From the NCBI RefSeq assembly GCF_000337895.1, contig NZ_AOMA01000080.1:1-41014 (forward strand): a stretch of 41,014 nt of DNA, written 5' to 3'. Both the position numbers and the translations under genes were made by a program. A model generated the notes under the pieces. The model was not told the origin of the DNA. It worked only from the letters and a program-made list of their open reading frames with translations, and searched no databases. Shown piece by piece: positions 1 through 7,331 of the stretch (its first letter is position 1; each line of letters starts with the position of its first letter). This stretch comes from Halobiforma nitratireducens JCM 10879. GTDB taxonomy: Archaea; Halobacteriota; Halobacteria; Halobacteriales; Natrialbaceae.

Positions 1-90
1 CTTCTAGTCTAGTTAAAGTGACTATTTTAGACGCTAGTGACTACACCGCGATAGGTCGGAGCTAATTTCGAAAGCGTGCAACGGGCTATA

Positions 91-822
91 CTACTGAAAC
101 TCCGCCTCCGAGAGCACGTCGTTTAAGTCCTCACGGATTCGCTCGCCCATTTCGCGGTCTCGAGCGGTCGTCACGACGCGGTTCTCCTGGACGCTCGAGC
201 CGTCGCGGATGAGCATACGGACGTTACCGCCGTCGTCGGCGCGCGTGACCTTCGCACGGAGCCCGGATTGGGAACCCTTACCGCCGGCGTCGATGGGGCC
301 AGGAATGACCTTCTTGACGTGGGGGTGGCCGGCGACGGTCTGGATGGCTCGCATCCCGGTCCGGCCGCCGATCAGCGTCGAGTGGCTCCCGCTGATTTTC
401 TCCGCCGGTGGGGTTTCGACCACTTCCAGCGCGCGATTGCCCCGCCGGTCGCGGACCGCCTGGACGGCGTCCTCGTCGTCGACGCGGTAGAACGGGTGGT
501 GGACGTCTTCACGGACGGCGCGGATCACCGCGCGGCTCCCGCCGGCGTAGACCTCTTCCGGCCGTTTGCGCCGTATCTCGTCCCCGATCAGGCCCGCGAA
601 GTTCCGGAGTTCGATGACTTCACTCTCGCCGCCGTCTTCCGGGGTCGTCGTGATCGTCGTCTGTCCCAGCACGGGTTCCTCGCGATCCTCGTCGGCGAGC
701 ATCGTCAGCGTCGCCCGATCGCGTCCCGCCTCGAGGACCACCGCCTCCGTGTTGGCCTCCCGGCAGACGAGACAGAAGTCGCCGGGTTTCTCGAGCGGCG
801 ACGCACAGTGGCGACACTCCAT
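91..822 (-). CDS. DUF2103-type predicted metal-binding protein
   Basis: A 243-residue soluble protein. The N-terminus has two CxxC pairs (Cys3/Cys6 and Cys17/Cys20), which read as a small zinc ribbon. The C-terminal half, about residues 142-215, has the pattern I associate with archaeal DUF2103 proteins: a GSHSTLIGGRT stretch, then HPHVKKVIPG, then a GGKG segment and basic strands. DUF2103 has no established biochemical role, so I give none; nucleic-acid binding would fit a Zn ribbon plus a basic domain but is inference. The ATG start at 822 is supported by an AT-rich box at 841-850 about 25 bases upstream, which fits a leaderless transcript. It lies 78 bases beyond the end of surE on the same strand, so co-transcription with surE is also possible. 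Family assignment is from memory of motifs. Confidence 0.75.
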   Translation of the reverse strand: MECRHCASPLEKPGDFCLVCREANTEAVVLEAGRDRATLTMLADEDREEPVLGQTTITTTPEDGGESEVIELRNFAGLIGDEIRRKRPEEVYAGGSRAVIRAVREDVHHPFYRVDDEDAVQAVRDRRGNRALEVVETPPAEKISGSHSTLIGGRTGMRAIQTVAGHPHVKKVIPGPIDAGGKGSQSGLRAKVTRADDGGNVRMLIRDGSSVQENRVVTTARDREMGERIREDLNDVLSEAEFQ

Positions 823-840
823 ATCGGCGGTTGCCGCCGA

Positions 841-850
841 ACGTGTAAAA
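841..850 (-). promoter_or_regulatory. Putative TATA box of the DUF2103 gene
   Basis: Read on the minus strand the sequence is TTTTACACGT, about 25 bases before the ATG at 822. That is the usual archaeal spacing for a leaderless start. There is no experimental support. Confidence 0.4.
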
Positions 851-900
851 CCGGTCCGCTTTCGCTCGGCCCGGACGGGACGGTCGCCTCGCTCGCGCGG

Positions 901-1836
901 TCAGACGGGGACGATGTCCGCGAGTATCCGTTCGACCGGCTCCGTGTCGACGAGTTCGTACGGCGCGACCAGCGGCGAGATCGAGAGGTCGTCCTCGAGG
1001 AGGGCGTGGCGGTCGGTGTCCGATGGGTCGGGGATGTCCCGATTGGCCATCTGCTGCCAGAGGCGATTGGTCAGCCGGAATCGACCGTCCTGTATCGTCG
1101 CGTCCATCTCGTAGACTTCCGTCGGACGCGTGATCGCGAGGTTCTCGACCGGCCGATCCGGGCGGGGGACGTTGACGTTGAGGTAGTCGATCCGATCGAA
1201 GAGACCGGTTCCGGGCGCGCCGTCCACCAGCGAGGCGGTTATCTCGGCGGCGCGCTCGAAGTCGACGGGCTCGAGGTCGCCGTCGGACTCGAGGGTGTCC
1301 CCGGCGCGGTCGTAGCCAAGCGTGTCCATCGAGACTGCGATCGACGGCACGTCGAGGAACGCGGCCTCCATCGCGGCGCTGACCGTTCCCGACCGGGAGA
1401 GGACGTACGCGCCGAGGTTCGCACCGGCGTTGCAGCCGGAGACGAGTACGTCCGGCTGGGGGTCGATGGCGTTGACGCCGACGATAGCACAGTCACAGGG
1501 CGTCCCGTCGACCGCGTACCCCAGTTCGTGGTCGGCGTGTGGGACGGGGGAGGTGAACGAATCGTCCGGAATGTCGACGGCGAAGCCACCGCTGGCAGAC
1601 GAGGTGACGGTGGCGTCGTCGGCGTCGGATTCGGCCTCGAGTTCCGAATCCGACTCCATCTCCTCGTCTTCGCCGGTCCGACCGTACGTCAGCGCTCGCC
1701 CGACCGCGCTTCGATTGCGGTCCGGCGCGACGACGGTAACCGACCCGACCGCCGAGAGCGCGTCGTACAGGGCGCGAATCCCGGGCGCATCGATCCCGTC
1801 GTCGTTGGTCAACAGAATCTCCGGGGGTGAATCCAT
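901..1836 (-). CDS. surE: 5'/3'-nucleotidase SurE
   Basis: SurE is a metal-dependent nucleoside monophosphate phosphatase acting in the cytoplasm. The 311-residue product opens with ILLTNDDG (Asp11 and Asp12 bind the metal), then APDRNRSAVG around residues 37-46 (metal-binding Ser), and SGCNAGANLG with the metal-binding Asn, followed by the SGTVSAAMEA helix typical of the family. I start at the ATG at 1836 rather than the upstream ATG at 1953, because the NDDG motif begins 10 residues in, as in other SurE proteins, and an AT-rich box (1861-1869) lies about 27 bases upstream. The protein is longer than the usual 250-270 residues because of an Asp/Glu/Ser-rich insertion of about 30 residues (roughly 53-82) right after the metal-binding Ser loop. 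Divergent from the lipoprotein gene at 1980. Confidence 0.93.
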   Translation of the reverse strand: MDSPPEILLTNDDGIDAPGIRALYDALSAVGSVTVVAPDRNRSAVGRALTYGRTGEDEEMESDSELEAESDADDATVTSSASGGFAVDIPDDSFTSPVPHADHELGYAVDGTPCDCAIVGVNAIDPQPDVLVSGCNAGANLGAYVLSRSGTVSAAMEAAFLDVPSIAVSMDTLGYDRAGDTLESDGDLEPVDFERAAEITASLVDGAPGTGLFDRIDYLNVNVPRPDRPVENLAITRPTEVYEMDATIQDGRFRLTNRLWQQMANRDIPDPSDTDRHALLEDDLSISPLVAPYELVDTEPVERILADIVPV

Positions 1837-1860
1837 ATACGGCTCGTTTGCGACCCCGAT

Positions 1861-1869
1861 GGATATGCG
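1861..1869 (-). promoter_or_regulatory. Putative TATA box of surE
   Basis: The minus strand reads CGCATATCC about 27 bases upstream of the chosen ATG at 1836. It supports that start over the longer N-terminus. Confidence 0.4.
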
Positions 1870-1979
1870 TATCCGTCCGCCCTGGAAGCGTTTCGAGACA
1901 GAATCAGGGCCGTCTTCGTGACCTCTTCCTGTCACGTCGTCCCGAACGCTCAAGACTCGTCCTCGACAATACGGGATAG

Positions 1980-2372
1980 ATGCACCGTCGTGCGTTCCTC
2001 CCGCTCGTCGTCGGCTCGCTTACCGTCGGTGCCGGCTGCCTCGAGTTCCTCGACGAGGAGGAAGAGATCACCGATCCGGGCGACGTCGAGATCGTCTGGG
2101 ACGACCTCGTCCGGGACGATCCTGGAACCGAAGACGAACGGGTCACGATCTGGGGGGTCGTCAGGAACGTCGGCGACAGAACGCTGAGTTACGTCGAGGT
2201 CAGAGCGACGTTTTTCGACGCGGAAAGCGAGGAACTCGAGAGCGTCATCCAGAACGTCGACCAGGACGTAAGCACCGGGGAGGAGTGGGCGTTCGAGGTC
2301 GAGTACCCACACTTCGGGGAGCGAGCCGCCGCAGTCGATCGGTACGAACTCGAGCCCGCGACGGGCGTGTGA
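1980..2372 (+). CDS. Small Tat lipoprotein with FxLYD-like domain
   Basis: A 130-residue exported protein. The N-terminus MHRRAFLPLVVGSLTVGAGC has a twin arginine, a hydrophobic stretch and a lipobox ending at Cys20, so Tat export and lipid anchoring outside the cytoplasmic membrane are predicted. The rest is one beta-rich domain: WGVVRNVGDRTLSYVEVRATFFDAES matches the FxLYD pattern (a strand of 'new connection between residues' type, followed by V-x-V-x-A-x-F-F-D), as in many archaeal and bacterial surface lipoproteins. The ligand is unknown. It is transcribed divergently from surE with 143 bases between the starts. A similar domain occurs in the lipoprotein at 29483-30205. Confidence 0.8.
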   Translation: MHRRAFLPLVVGSLTVGAGCLEFLDEEEEITDPGDVEIVWDDLVRDDPGTEDERVTIWGVVRNVGDRTLSYVEVRATFFDAESEELESVIQNVDQDVSTGEEWAFEVEYPHFGERAAAVDRYELEPATGV

Positions 2373-2520
2373 GCGTGACTGTGACCGTTGCGGGCGGCGG
2401 GAGGACCCGCGCCGGCAGGGTGGACCTCGTGCGAACCGGCCAGCCGGAAGGGAACGCGGACGACGGAGCGAGTGGGTGGGGCGGGACCGAAGCGGAGCCG
2501 GACGAGGACACCCACACCAC

Positions 2521-4029
2521 ATGACCGACCACGACGAAGGCGTCTCGACGCTGGCGAAACAAGGCAGTATCACGTTCGTCGGGAACGTGGTCAACGGCGT
2601 TCTGGGCTTTGCCATCGTCATGCTGATGACCCGGTTCGTCAGTCCGTCCGTGTACGGCCTGTTCGTCCTTGCAACGTCGGTTATCCTCTTCATGCAGGTG
2701 TTCGCCAATCTCGGGCTACCGCTCGCGATCGATTACTTCGTCCCGCAGTACCTCGACGCCGGCGAACACGGCAAGGCCAAGGGCGTGATCGTCCAGGTCA
2801 CCGCGACGGTCCTGATTACGTCCTCGCTGGTCGCGTTCGCGCTCGCGGCCAGTGCGTCGGTCGTCGGGAACTTCTTCCAGGAGCCCGCGATGGAGGTCGC
2901 GTTACTGTTCCTGTCGGTAACGATTCCGATGCTGGCGATCTACAACGTCCTTCTGACGTCTTACTACAGCATCAAGAAGCTACAGTACAGGGTCGTCATG
3001 CGCGACCTCGTGCGGCCGATCGTCCGGTTTAGCGTCACCGCGGGTCTCCTGTTGGTCGGGTACGGGCTGCTCGGGCTGATCGCCGGCTACGTCGTCGGTC
3101 TGTTCGCCGCGATCACCGTCGGTGCCGCCATCTTCACCTACAAGGCCTGGGACCTCCTGACCGCGAGACTCGAGCTCGTCTCCCCCAAACCGCTCGTCAC
3201 CTACTCGCTCCCGCTGGCGATGACTAGCGTCGTCTTCGTCCTGATGGGCCACGTCGACTACTTCGTGCTTGGCTTTTTCCTTGCGTCCGACGACGTCGGA
3301 ATCTATCGGGTCGGCTACATGCTCGGCTCGGGGCTGATGATCATCTTCAACTCGCTGTCGCCGGTGTTCAAGCCGTTGATCGCCGAGACCCGCGAGGACG
3401 TCGAACTCGTCCAGGCACGGTTCCGGACGATGGCCCGCTGGATCGTCGGGATCACGCTCCCGATCGCGATCGTCGTCTCGCTCGGTGCCAGCTCCTACCT
3501 GGCCGTTCTCTACACGCCCCAGTACGCCGAGGCGAGCGCCGTGGTCGCACTGCTGGCCCTTGCCTTCCTCTTTAACGTCACCTTCGGCGGCCCCGACGGC
3601 TCGCTGCTGCAAGGACTCGGTTACTCGCGGATCGTCTTCGCGAACACCCTCGTCCTCTTCGGCGCGAACTTCCTCGTCTCGATGGCGCTGGTTCCGGTCC
3701 TCGGCATCGAGGGGGCCGCCGTCGGCTCCGCGACTGCCCTCTTTCTCGTCGGCACGCTCACGCTGGCCGAGATATACTATCTCGACGGCATCCACCCCTT
3801 CACCCGCGACTTCGCCAAGATCGTCGCCGCCGGCGTCCCCGCAGCGATCGCCGGCGCGCCGATCGTCCTCTTTCTCGAGTCCGATCTCCTCGTCGTCGTC
3901 GCGCTCCCGGTGGTCGTCGTCGGCACCTACCTGCTCGTGTTGGTCGGAAGCGACGCGTTCACCGAGGAGGACGCACGGATGGTCGGCGAGTTCAGCCCGC
4001 GACTCGAGCGGTGGTTGCCGGTGGGGTAG
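2521..4029 (+). CDS. MOP-superfamily polysaccharide flippase (Wzx/AglR-like)
   Basis: A 502-residue membrane protein with 12-14 predicted hydrophobic helices. It belongs to the RfbX/Wzx type of the MOP superfamily, which flips lipid-linked oligosaccharides across the cytoplasmic membrane. Visible family features are the amphipathic start GSITFVGNVVNGVLGFAIV, the MTRFVSPSVYGLF segment (the Y-G-x-F/L signature of these flippases) after helix 1, and a central YSLPLAMTSV. The start at ATG 2521 is preferred over the in-frame upstream codon at 2476, which adds only a low-complexity leader. In haloarchaea such proteins serve N-glycosylation (AglR) or exopolysaccharide export, but no glycosyltransferase lies next to it here, so the substrate cannot be named. 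The neighbour on the far side is a MATE exporter, a related fold in opposite orientation. Confidence 0.87.
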   Translation: MTDHDEGVSTLAKQGSITFVGNVVNGVLGFAIVMLMTRFVSPSVYGLFVLATSVILFMQVFANLGLPLAIDYFVPQYLDAGEHGKAKGVIVQVTATVLITSSLVAFALAASASVVGNFFQEPAMEVALLFLSVTIPMLAIYNVLLTSYYSIKKLQYRVVMRDLVRPIVRFSVTAGLLLVGYGLLGLIAGYVVGLFAAITVGAAIFTYKAWDLLTARLELVSPKPLVTYSLPLAMTSVVFVLMGHVDYFVLGFFLASDDVGIYRVGYMLGSGLMIIFNSLSPVFKPLIAETREDVELVQARFRTMARWIVGITLPIAIVVSLGASSYLAVLYTPQYAEASAVVALLALAFLFNVTFGGPDGSLLQGLGYSRIVFANTLVLFGANFLVSMALVPVLGIEGAAVGSATALFLVGTLTLAEIYYLDGIHPFTRDFAKIVAAGVPAAIAGAPIVLFLESDLLVVVALPVVVVGTYLLVLVGSDAFTEEDARMVGEFSPRLERWLPVG

Positions 4030-4109
4030 TCATCTATCGGTTCACACTCAGTTCCGGTGCGACCGTTTCGGGCCACGGTTACACCGGGGCATCGGTACGA
4101 TAACCCGTC

Positions 4110-5669
4110 TCACTCGTCGGCGGGAACGTCCGGACGCCCGGTCGCCTCGTCGTCGGTTTCGACGTCGGTGGCTTCGCCCTCGCCCTCGTCCTCGTCCTCA
4201 TCGATGACCTGCTCGCGCCAGGTCCCCAGCCGGAACCAGGCGACGGCGACGACGAACGAGGCGACCATCCCGAACGAGTAGGCCCACCATATCCCCTCGA
4301 TACCGAGGTCGATCCCTGGCACCGTCGGAATCGTCACGCCGACCAGTGGGATCGTCACCGTCGTAAACGCGAGCGCCAGCGCCACCGGGACCCGGAAGAT
4401 CCACCGCGAGAGGAAGGAAAGCACCATCGCCTCTCGCGTATTGCCGGCACCGCGGAACGCACCCTGGATGACCATCACGCCCGCGAACAGCGCCCAGAAC
4501 GGCCCCATGATCCGCAGGAAGACGACCCCCTCGGCGATCACCTCGGGATCGGCGACGAAGACGCGCATCGCCTGTGCGGGGAAGGCAAAGAGCAGCGCCG
4601 CGACACCGAAGATCAGCGCCATCGTTCCCGCGGTCGCCGTCCGCGTCACTGCTGCGGCGCGGTCGGGCGTCTTCGCGCCGAGGTTCTGCCCGACGCCGGT
4701 CGCGGTCGCGTTGCCGACGGCCCCTGCGACCGACCACGTCACGGACATGTACCGGACGCCGATCCCGTAGGCCGCCGTCGGGGCAGCGCCGAACCGGGCG
4801 ACGAAGCCGGCCATCGCGACCGAGGCGAAGCTGCGGGCCCAGCCGTCGATCGTCGACGGATAGCCGATGTCGATCAGTTTGCGCTGGATGTCGAGGTTCG
4901 GCGTCAGGTCCCGTGGTCGGAGTCGCACGCCGAACCGGCCGTCGAGCAGGACGTAGACGCCCGCTGCGGCCGCGATCGCCCTCGAGATGAACGTCGCGAC
5001 GGCTGCACCGCGGGTCCCCATCTCGGGGAACGGCCCCCACCCGAGGATGAAAAACGGGTCGATGACGACGTTGATCCCGGCGGAGATGAGCACGAGCCAC
5101 ATCGCGGTTTTCGTGTCGCCAGCCCCCTGCAGCGAGGCCCGAAACGCGAAAAAGAGGAACGTGAGTGGCAAGGCGAGAAAGATTACTTCGATGTACGCAA
5201 GCGCCTCGACGAACACCTGATCGCGCGCGCCGATCAGCCACAGCAGCGGCCGACGGAAGTAGAGCCCGAGTGCCGCAAGCACCGACGAGACGGCGAGCGT
5301 GAGCAACACGGTCTGGGCGACGACCCTGTCTGCCATCCGGTCGTCGTCGGCCCCGACGTACTGGGAGACCAGCGCGATCGTCGCCGCGGTGACCCCCATC
5401 GCCGTCGAGACGAACATCCACGAGAGCGGAAACATCAGCGACACGGCGGCGACGGCGTCGCTACCCACCCGACCGACCCAGAACATATCCGCGAGATTGT
5501 AGAACGTCTGGAGCAAATTCCCCAGAACTAGCGGCCAGGCCAGGTGGAGTAGCTTCGACGGGATCGGCCCCGTCGTCATATCGACCCGTTTGCGGTCGGG
5601 TTCCGCACCCGCGTCCGCATCGGAGTCCGAGTTCGGGGCTGGGTTCGAGTTCGAGTCCGGATCGCCCAC
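4110..5669 (-). CDS. MATE family efflux transporter
   Basis: A sodium- or proton-coupled multidrug/metabolite antiporter of the DinF/NorM type with 12 hydrophobic segments. The first helix region, IPSKLLHLAWPLVLGNLLQTFYNLADMFWVG, matches the MATE consensus closely, and the second half repeats the topology (MGPFWALFAGVMVIQGAFRGAGNT). The start is uncertain. ATG at 5579 would cut into the conserved D-x-T-x-G-x-I lead-in that precedes helix 1 in this family, so I take the GTG at 5669, which adds an acidic Asp/Ser/Asn-rich leader (519 residues in all); a TTTTCAC box lies about 33 bases upstream of it. The substrate is unknown. The C-terminus ends in an Asp/Glu-rich tail, common in haloarchaeal membrane proteins. 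It is divergent from the serine hydrolase gene and convergent with the flippase gene. Confidence 0.85.
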   Translation of the reverse strand: MGDPDSNSNPAPNSDSDADAGAEPDRKRVDMTTGPIPSKLLHLAWPLVLGNLLQTFYNLADMFWVGRVGSDAVAAVSLMFPLSWMFVSTAMGVTAATIALVSQYVGADDDRMADRVVAQTVLLTLAVSSVLAALGLYFRRPLLWLIGARDQVFVEALAYIEVIFLALPLTFLFFAFRASLQGAGDTKTAMWLVLISAGINVVIDPFFILGWGPFPEMGTRGAAVATFISRAIAAAAGVYVLLDGRFGVRLRPRDLTPNLDIQRKLIDIGYPSTIDGWARSFASVAMAGFVARFGAAPTAAYGIGVRYMSVTWSVAGAVGNATATGVGQNLGAKTPDRAAAVTRTATAGTMALIFGVAALLFAFPAQAMRVFVADPEVIAEGVVFLRIMGPFWALFAGVMVIQGAFRGAGNTREAMVLSFLSRWIFRVPVALALAFTTVTIPLVGVTIPTVPGIDLGIEGIWWAYSFGMVASFVVAVAWFRLGTWREQVIDEDEDEGEGEATDVETDDEATGRPDVPADE

Positions 5670-5811
5670 GCGTACCAGATAGTGGCTCGCTCGGACGGGT
5701 GAAAAGGGCTCGCCTCCCGTAACGGGTTGCCGGCTTCGACTGGGGCGGGAGAGTCGGCTGATGGTGTGGGATTTCTCAACATTCATGTGGTCCGAGTCTG
5801 AGTGGCCCACC

Positions 5812-7227
5812 ATGTCCGAGACGCTCGAGTCCGAGACGATCGATCGGATCGACTCGTTGCTTCGCGACCGACTCCGGAAAGACGACGTTCCGGGTCTGAG
5901 CCTCGCGGTCACCGACGGCGAAGCGACGATCTACGCTCGCGGCTACGGCTCGCGGGAGCTCGCGTCGAACGATCCTGCGACGCCCGAGACAGTCTACGGC
6001 ATCGGCTCCGTCTCGAAATCCGTCGCCGCGCTCGCGGTCGCCCAACTGGTCGACGATGGTGCCCTCTCCTACGACGATCCCGTCGTCGACCACCTCGAGA
6101 TCGACGTGCCCGACGACGTAACCCTGCATCACTTGCTCAGCCACACCTCCGGCTACCCGTCGCTGGCGGTCAGCGAGGCGTTGATCGCCCGCCAGCTCGA
6201 GGTCGGCGAGGCCGGCGTCCCGCTTGGCTCGCTCGAGGACGTTCGTGCCCACGTCGAGGGCGCTCGCGACGAGATCGCGGGCGAGCCGGGCGAGCGCTGG
6301 CTGTACTGCAACACCGGCTACACGCTGGTCGGGCTGGTGATCGAGGCGGTGACGGACCGTCCGTACACGGAGTATGTCACCGACGAAATCCTCGAGCCGC
6401 TCGCGATGACGCGTTCGACCTACGACGGCGACGTCTTCGAGTCGTTCGAGGATCGGATGACGCCGTACTTTCCGGCACAGGAGGGTGCCGACGAAGGCGG
6501 GGACGGGAACGGAGACGAAAGCGAGACCCCCGACCTCGAGCCCGCCGCGCTCCCGATTCGCGAACAGAGCGCGGCTGCAGGGGGGTTGCTCGCGCCGGTG
6601 ACGGACCTCGCCAAGTACGTTCGTCTCCACCTCAACGAGGGCGTCGCCGTCGACGGAGACGAACGGCGACTGGTCGGCGCTGACTCGCTCGAGGCCTGCT
6701 ACGGCGAGTACGCCGAGACGCCCGCCGGCCCGTACGGCTACGGCTGGCGGACGCGAGACGTGTGCGGTCACGAGCTGATCGGCCACAGCGGTTCGATCGC
6801 GGTCTCGACGGCCTACGCCGGCTTCTCGCCGGAGGAAGACGTCGGCATCACCCTACTGGCCAACGCCGCACCCGGCTACGCCCTCGCGGAACTCGGGAAA
6901 GGGGTCTTCGCAGCGCTGGTCGGAGAGGAGCCGCGCGAGCTTCCGTTCTTCGCACGAAAACGACGCCTCGAGGAGTTCGCGGGCGAATACGAGACCTACC
7001 GCGGGATCAAGGAGGGCGAGGTCCGAATCGAGGGTGGGACCCTTCGGCTCCGCGTCGGCGGCCCGATCGAGGACGGTGCCTGGACGCCGCTCGTTCCGGC
7101 GGACCTCGAGGCCGGGGAGTTTTACGCCGTGACGCCGGCTGGGAACCGCCAGCCGGTTACGTTCGAGCGCGACGCGGATGGGACCCTGAGTCTCTTCATC
7201 GACCGGTGGCGACTCCACCAGCGGTAG
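5812..7227 (+). CDS. Serine hydrolase, class C beta-lactamase family
   Basis: A 471-residue serine hydrolase of the AmpC/PBP4* fold. The catalytic SxxK is GSVSK (Ser66-Lys69). The second motif is YCN (Tyr165-Asn167) and the third is HSG (about 325-327) in place of KTG, as in esterases and D-aminopeptidases of this family. A C-terminal beta-rich domain follows from about residue 380 (FAGEYETYRG...). There is no signal peptide, so it is probably cytoplasmic. Archaea lack peptidoglycan, so an esterase or peptidase role is more likely than cell-wall or beta-lactam hydrolysis; the substrate is unknown. I chose ATG 5812 over in-frame ATGs at 5761 and 5785 because the ordinary domain start follows it directly and the AT-rich stretch near 5770 would put transcription start just before it. 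An acidic insertion lies at about residues 225-243. Confidence 0.88.
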   Translation: MSETLESETIDRIDSLLRDRLRKDDVPGLSLAVTDGEATIYARGYGSRELASNDPATPETVYGIGSVSKSVAALAVAQLVDDGALSYDDPVVDHLEIDVPDDVTLHHLLSHTSGYPSLAVSEALIARQLEVGEAGVPLGSLEDVRAHVEGARDEIAGEPGERWLYCNTGYTLVGLVIEAVTDRPYTEYVTDEILEPLAMTRSTYDGDVFESFEDRMTPYFPAQEGADEGGDGNGDESETPDLEPAALPIREQSAAAGGLLAPVTDLAKYVRLHLNEGVAVDGDERRLVGADSLEACYGEYAETPAGPYGYGWRTRDVCGHELIGHSGSIAVSTAYAGFSPEEDVGITLLANAAPGYALAELGKGVFAALVGEEPRELPFFARKRRLEEFAGEYETYRGIKEGEVRIEGGTLRLRVGGPIEDGAWTPLVPADLEAGEFYAVTPAGNRQPVTFERDADGTLSLFIDRWRLHQR

Positions 7228-7300
7228 CGGCCGGCTGCACACGTAAAGTTATGCCTCACATGTTCGTGTTATCTCTTCATACCGGCCAAAAAGTTGAATT

Positions 7301-7327
7301 ACCTATCAAACAGCGTGGCTGATAGGT
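7301..7327. promoter_or_regulatory. Perfect inverted repeat over the kinase start region
   Basis: ACCTATCA at 7301-7308 and its exact reverse complement TGATAGGT at 7320-7327 are separated by 11 bases. The right arm ends five bases before the ATG at 7332 of the large kinase. The length and spacing suit a dimeric DNA-binding regulator, or a small hairpin in the transcript. No regulator is identified. Confidence 0.45.
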
Positions 7328-7331
7328 GACG

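Noticed and set aside
1-90. AT-richer start of the window
   Set aside because: Nothing could be supported; it may contain part of a promoter for a gene beyond the window edge.
268-1830. 520-codon plus-strand ORF across DUF2103 and surE
   Set aside because: It crosses two genes on the other strand, including their intergenic region, and shows Arg/Asp/Val-rich composition without motifs.
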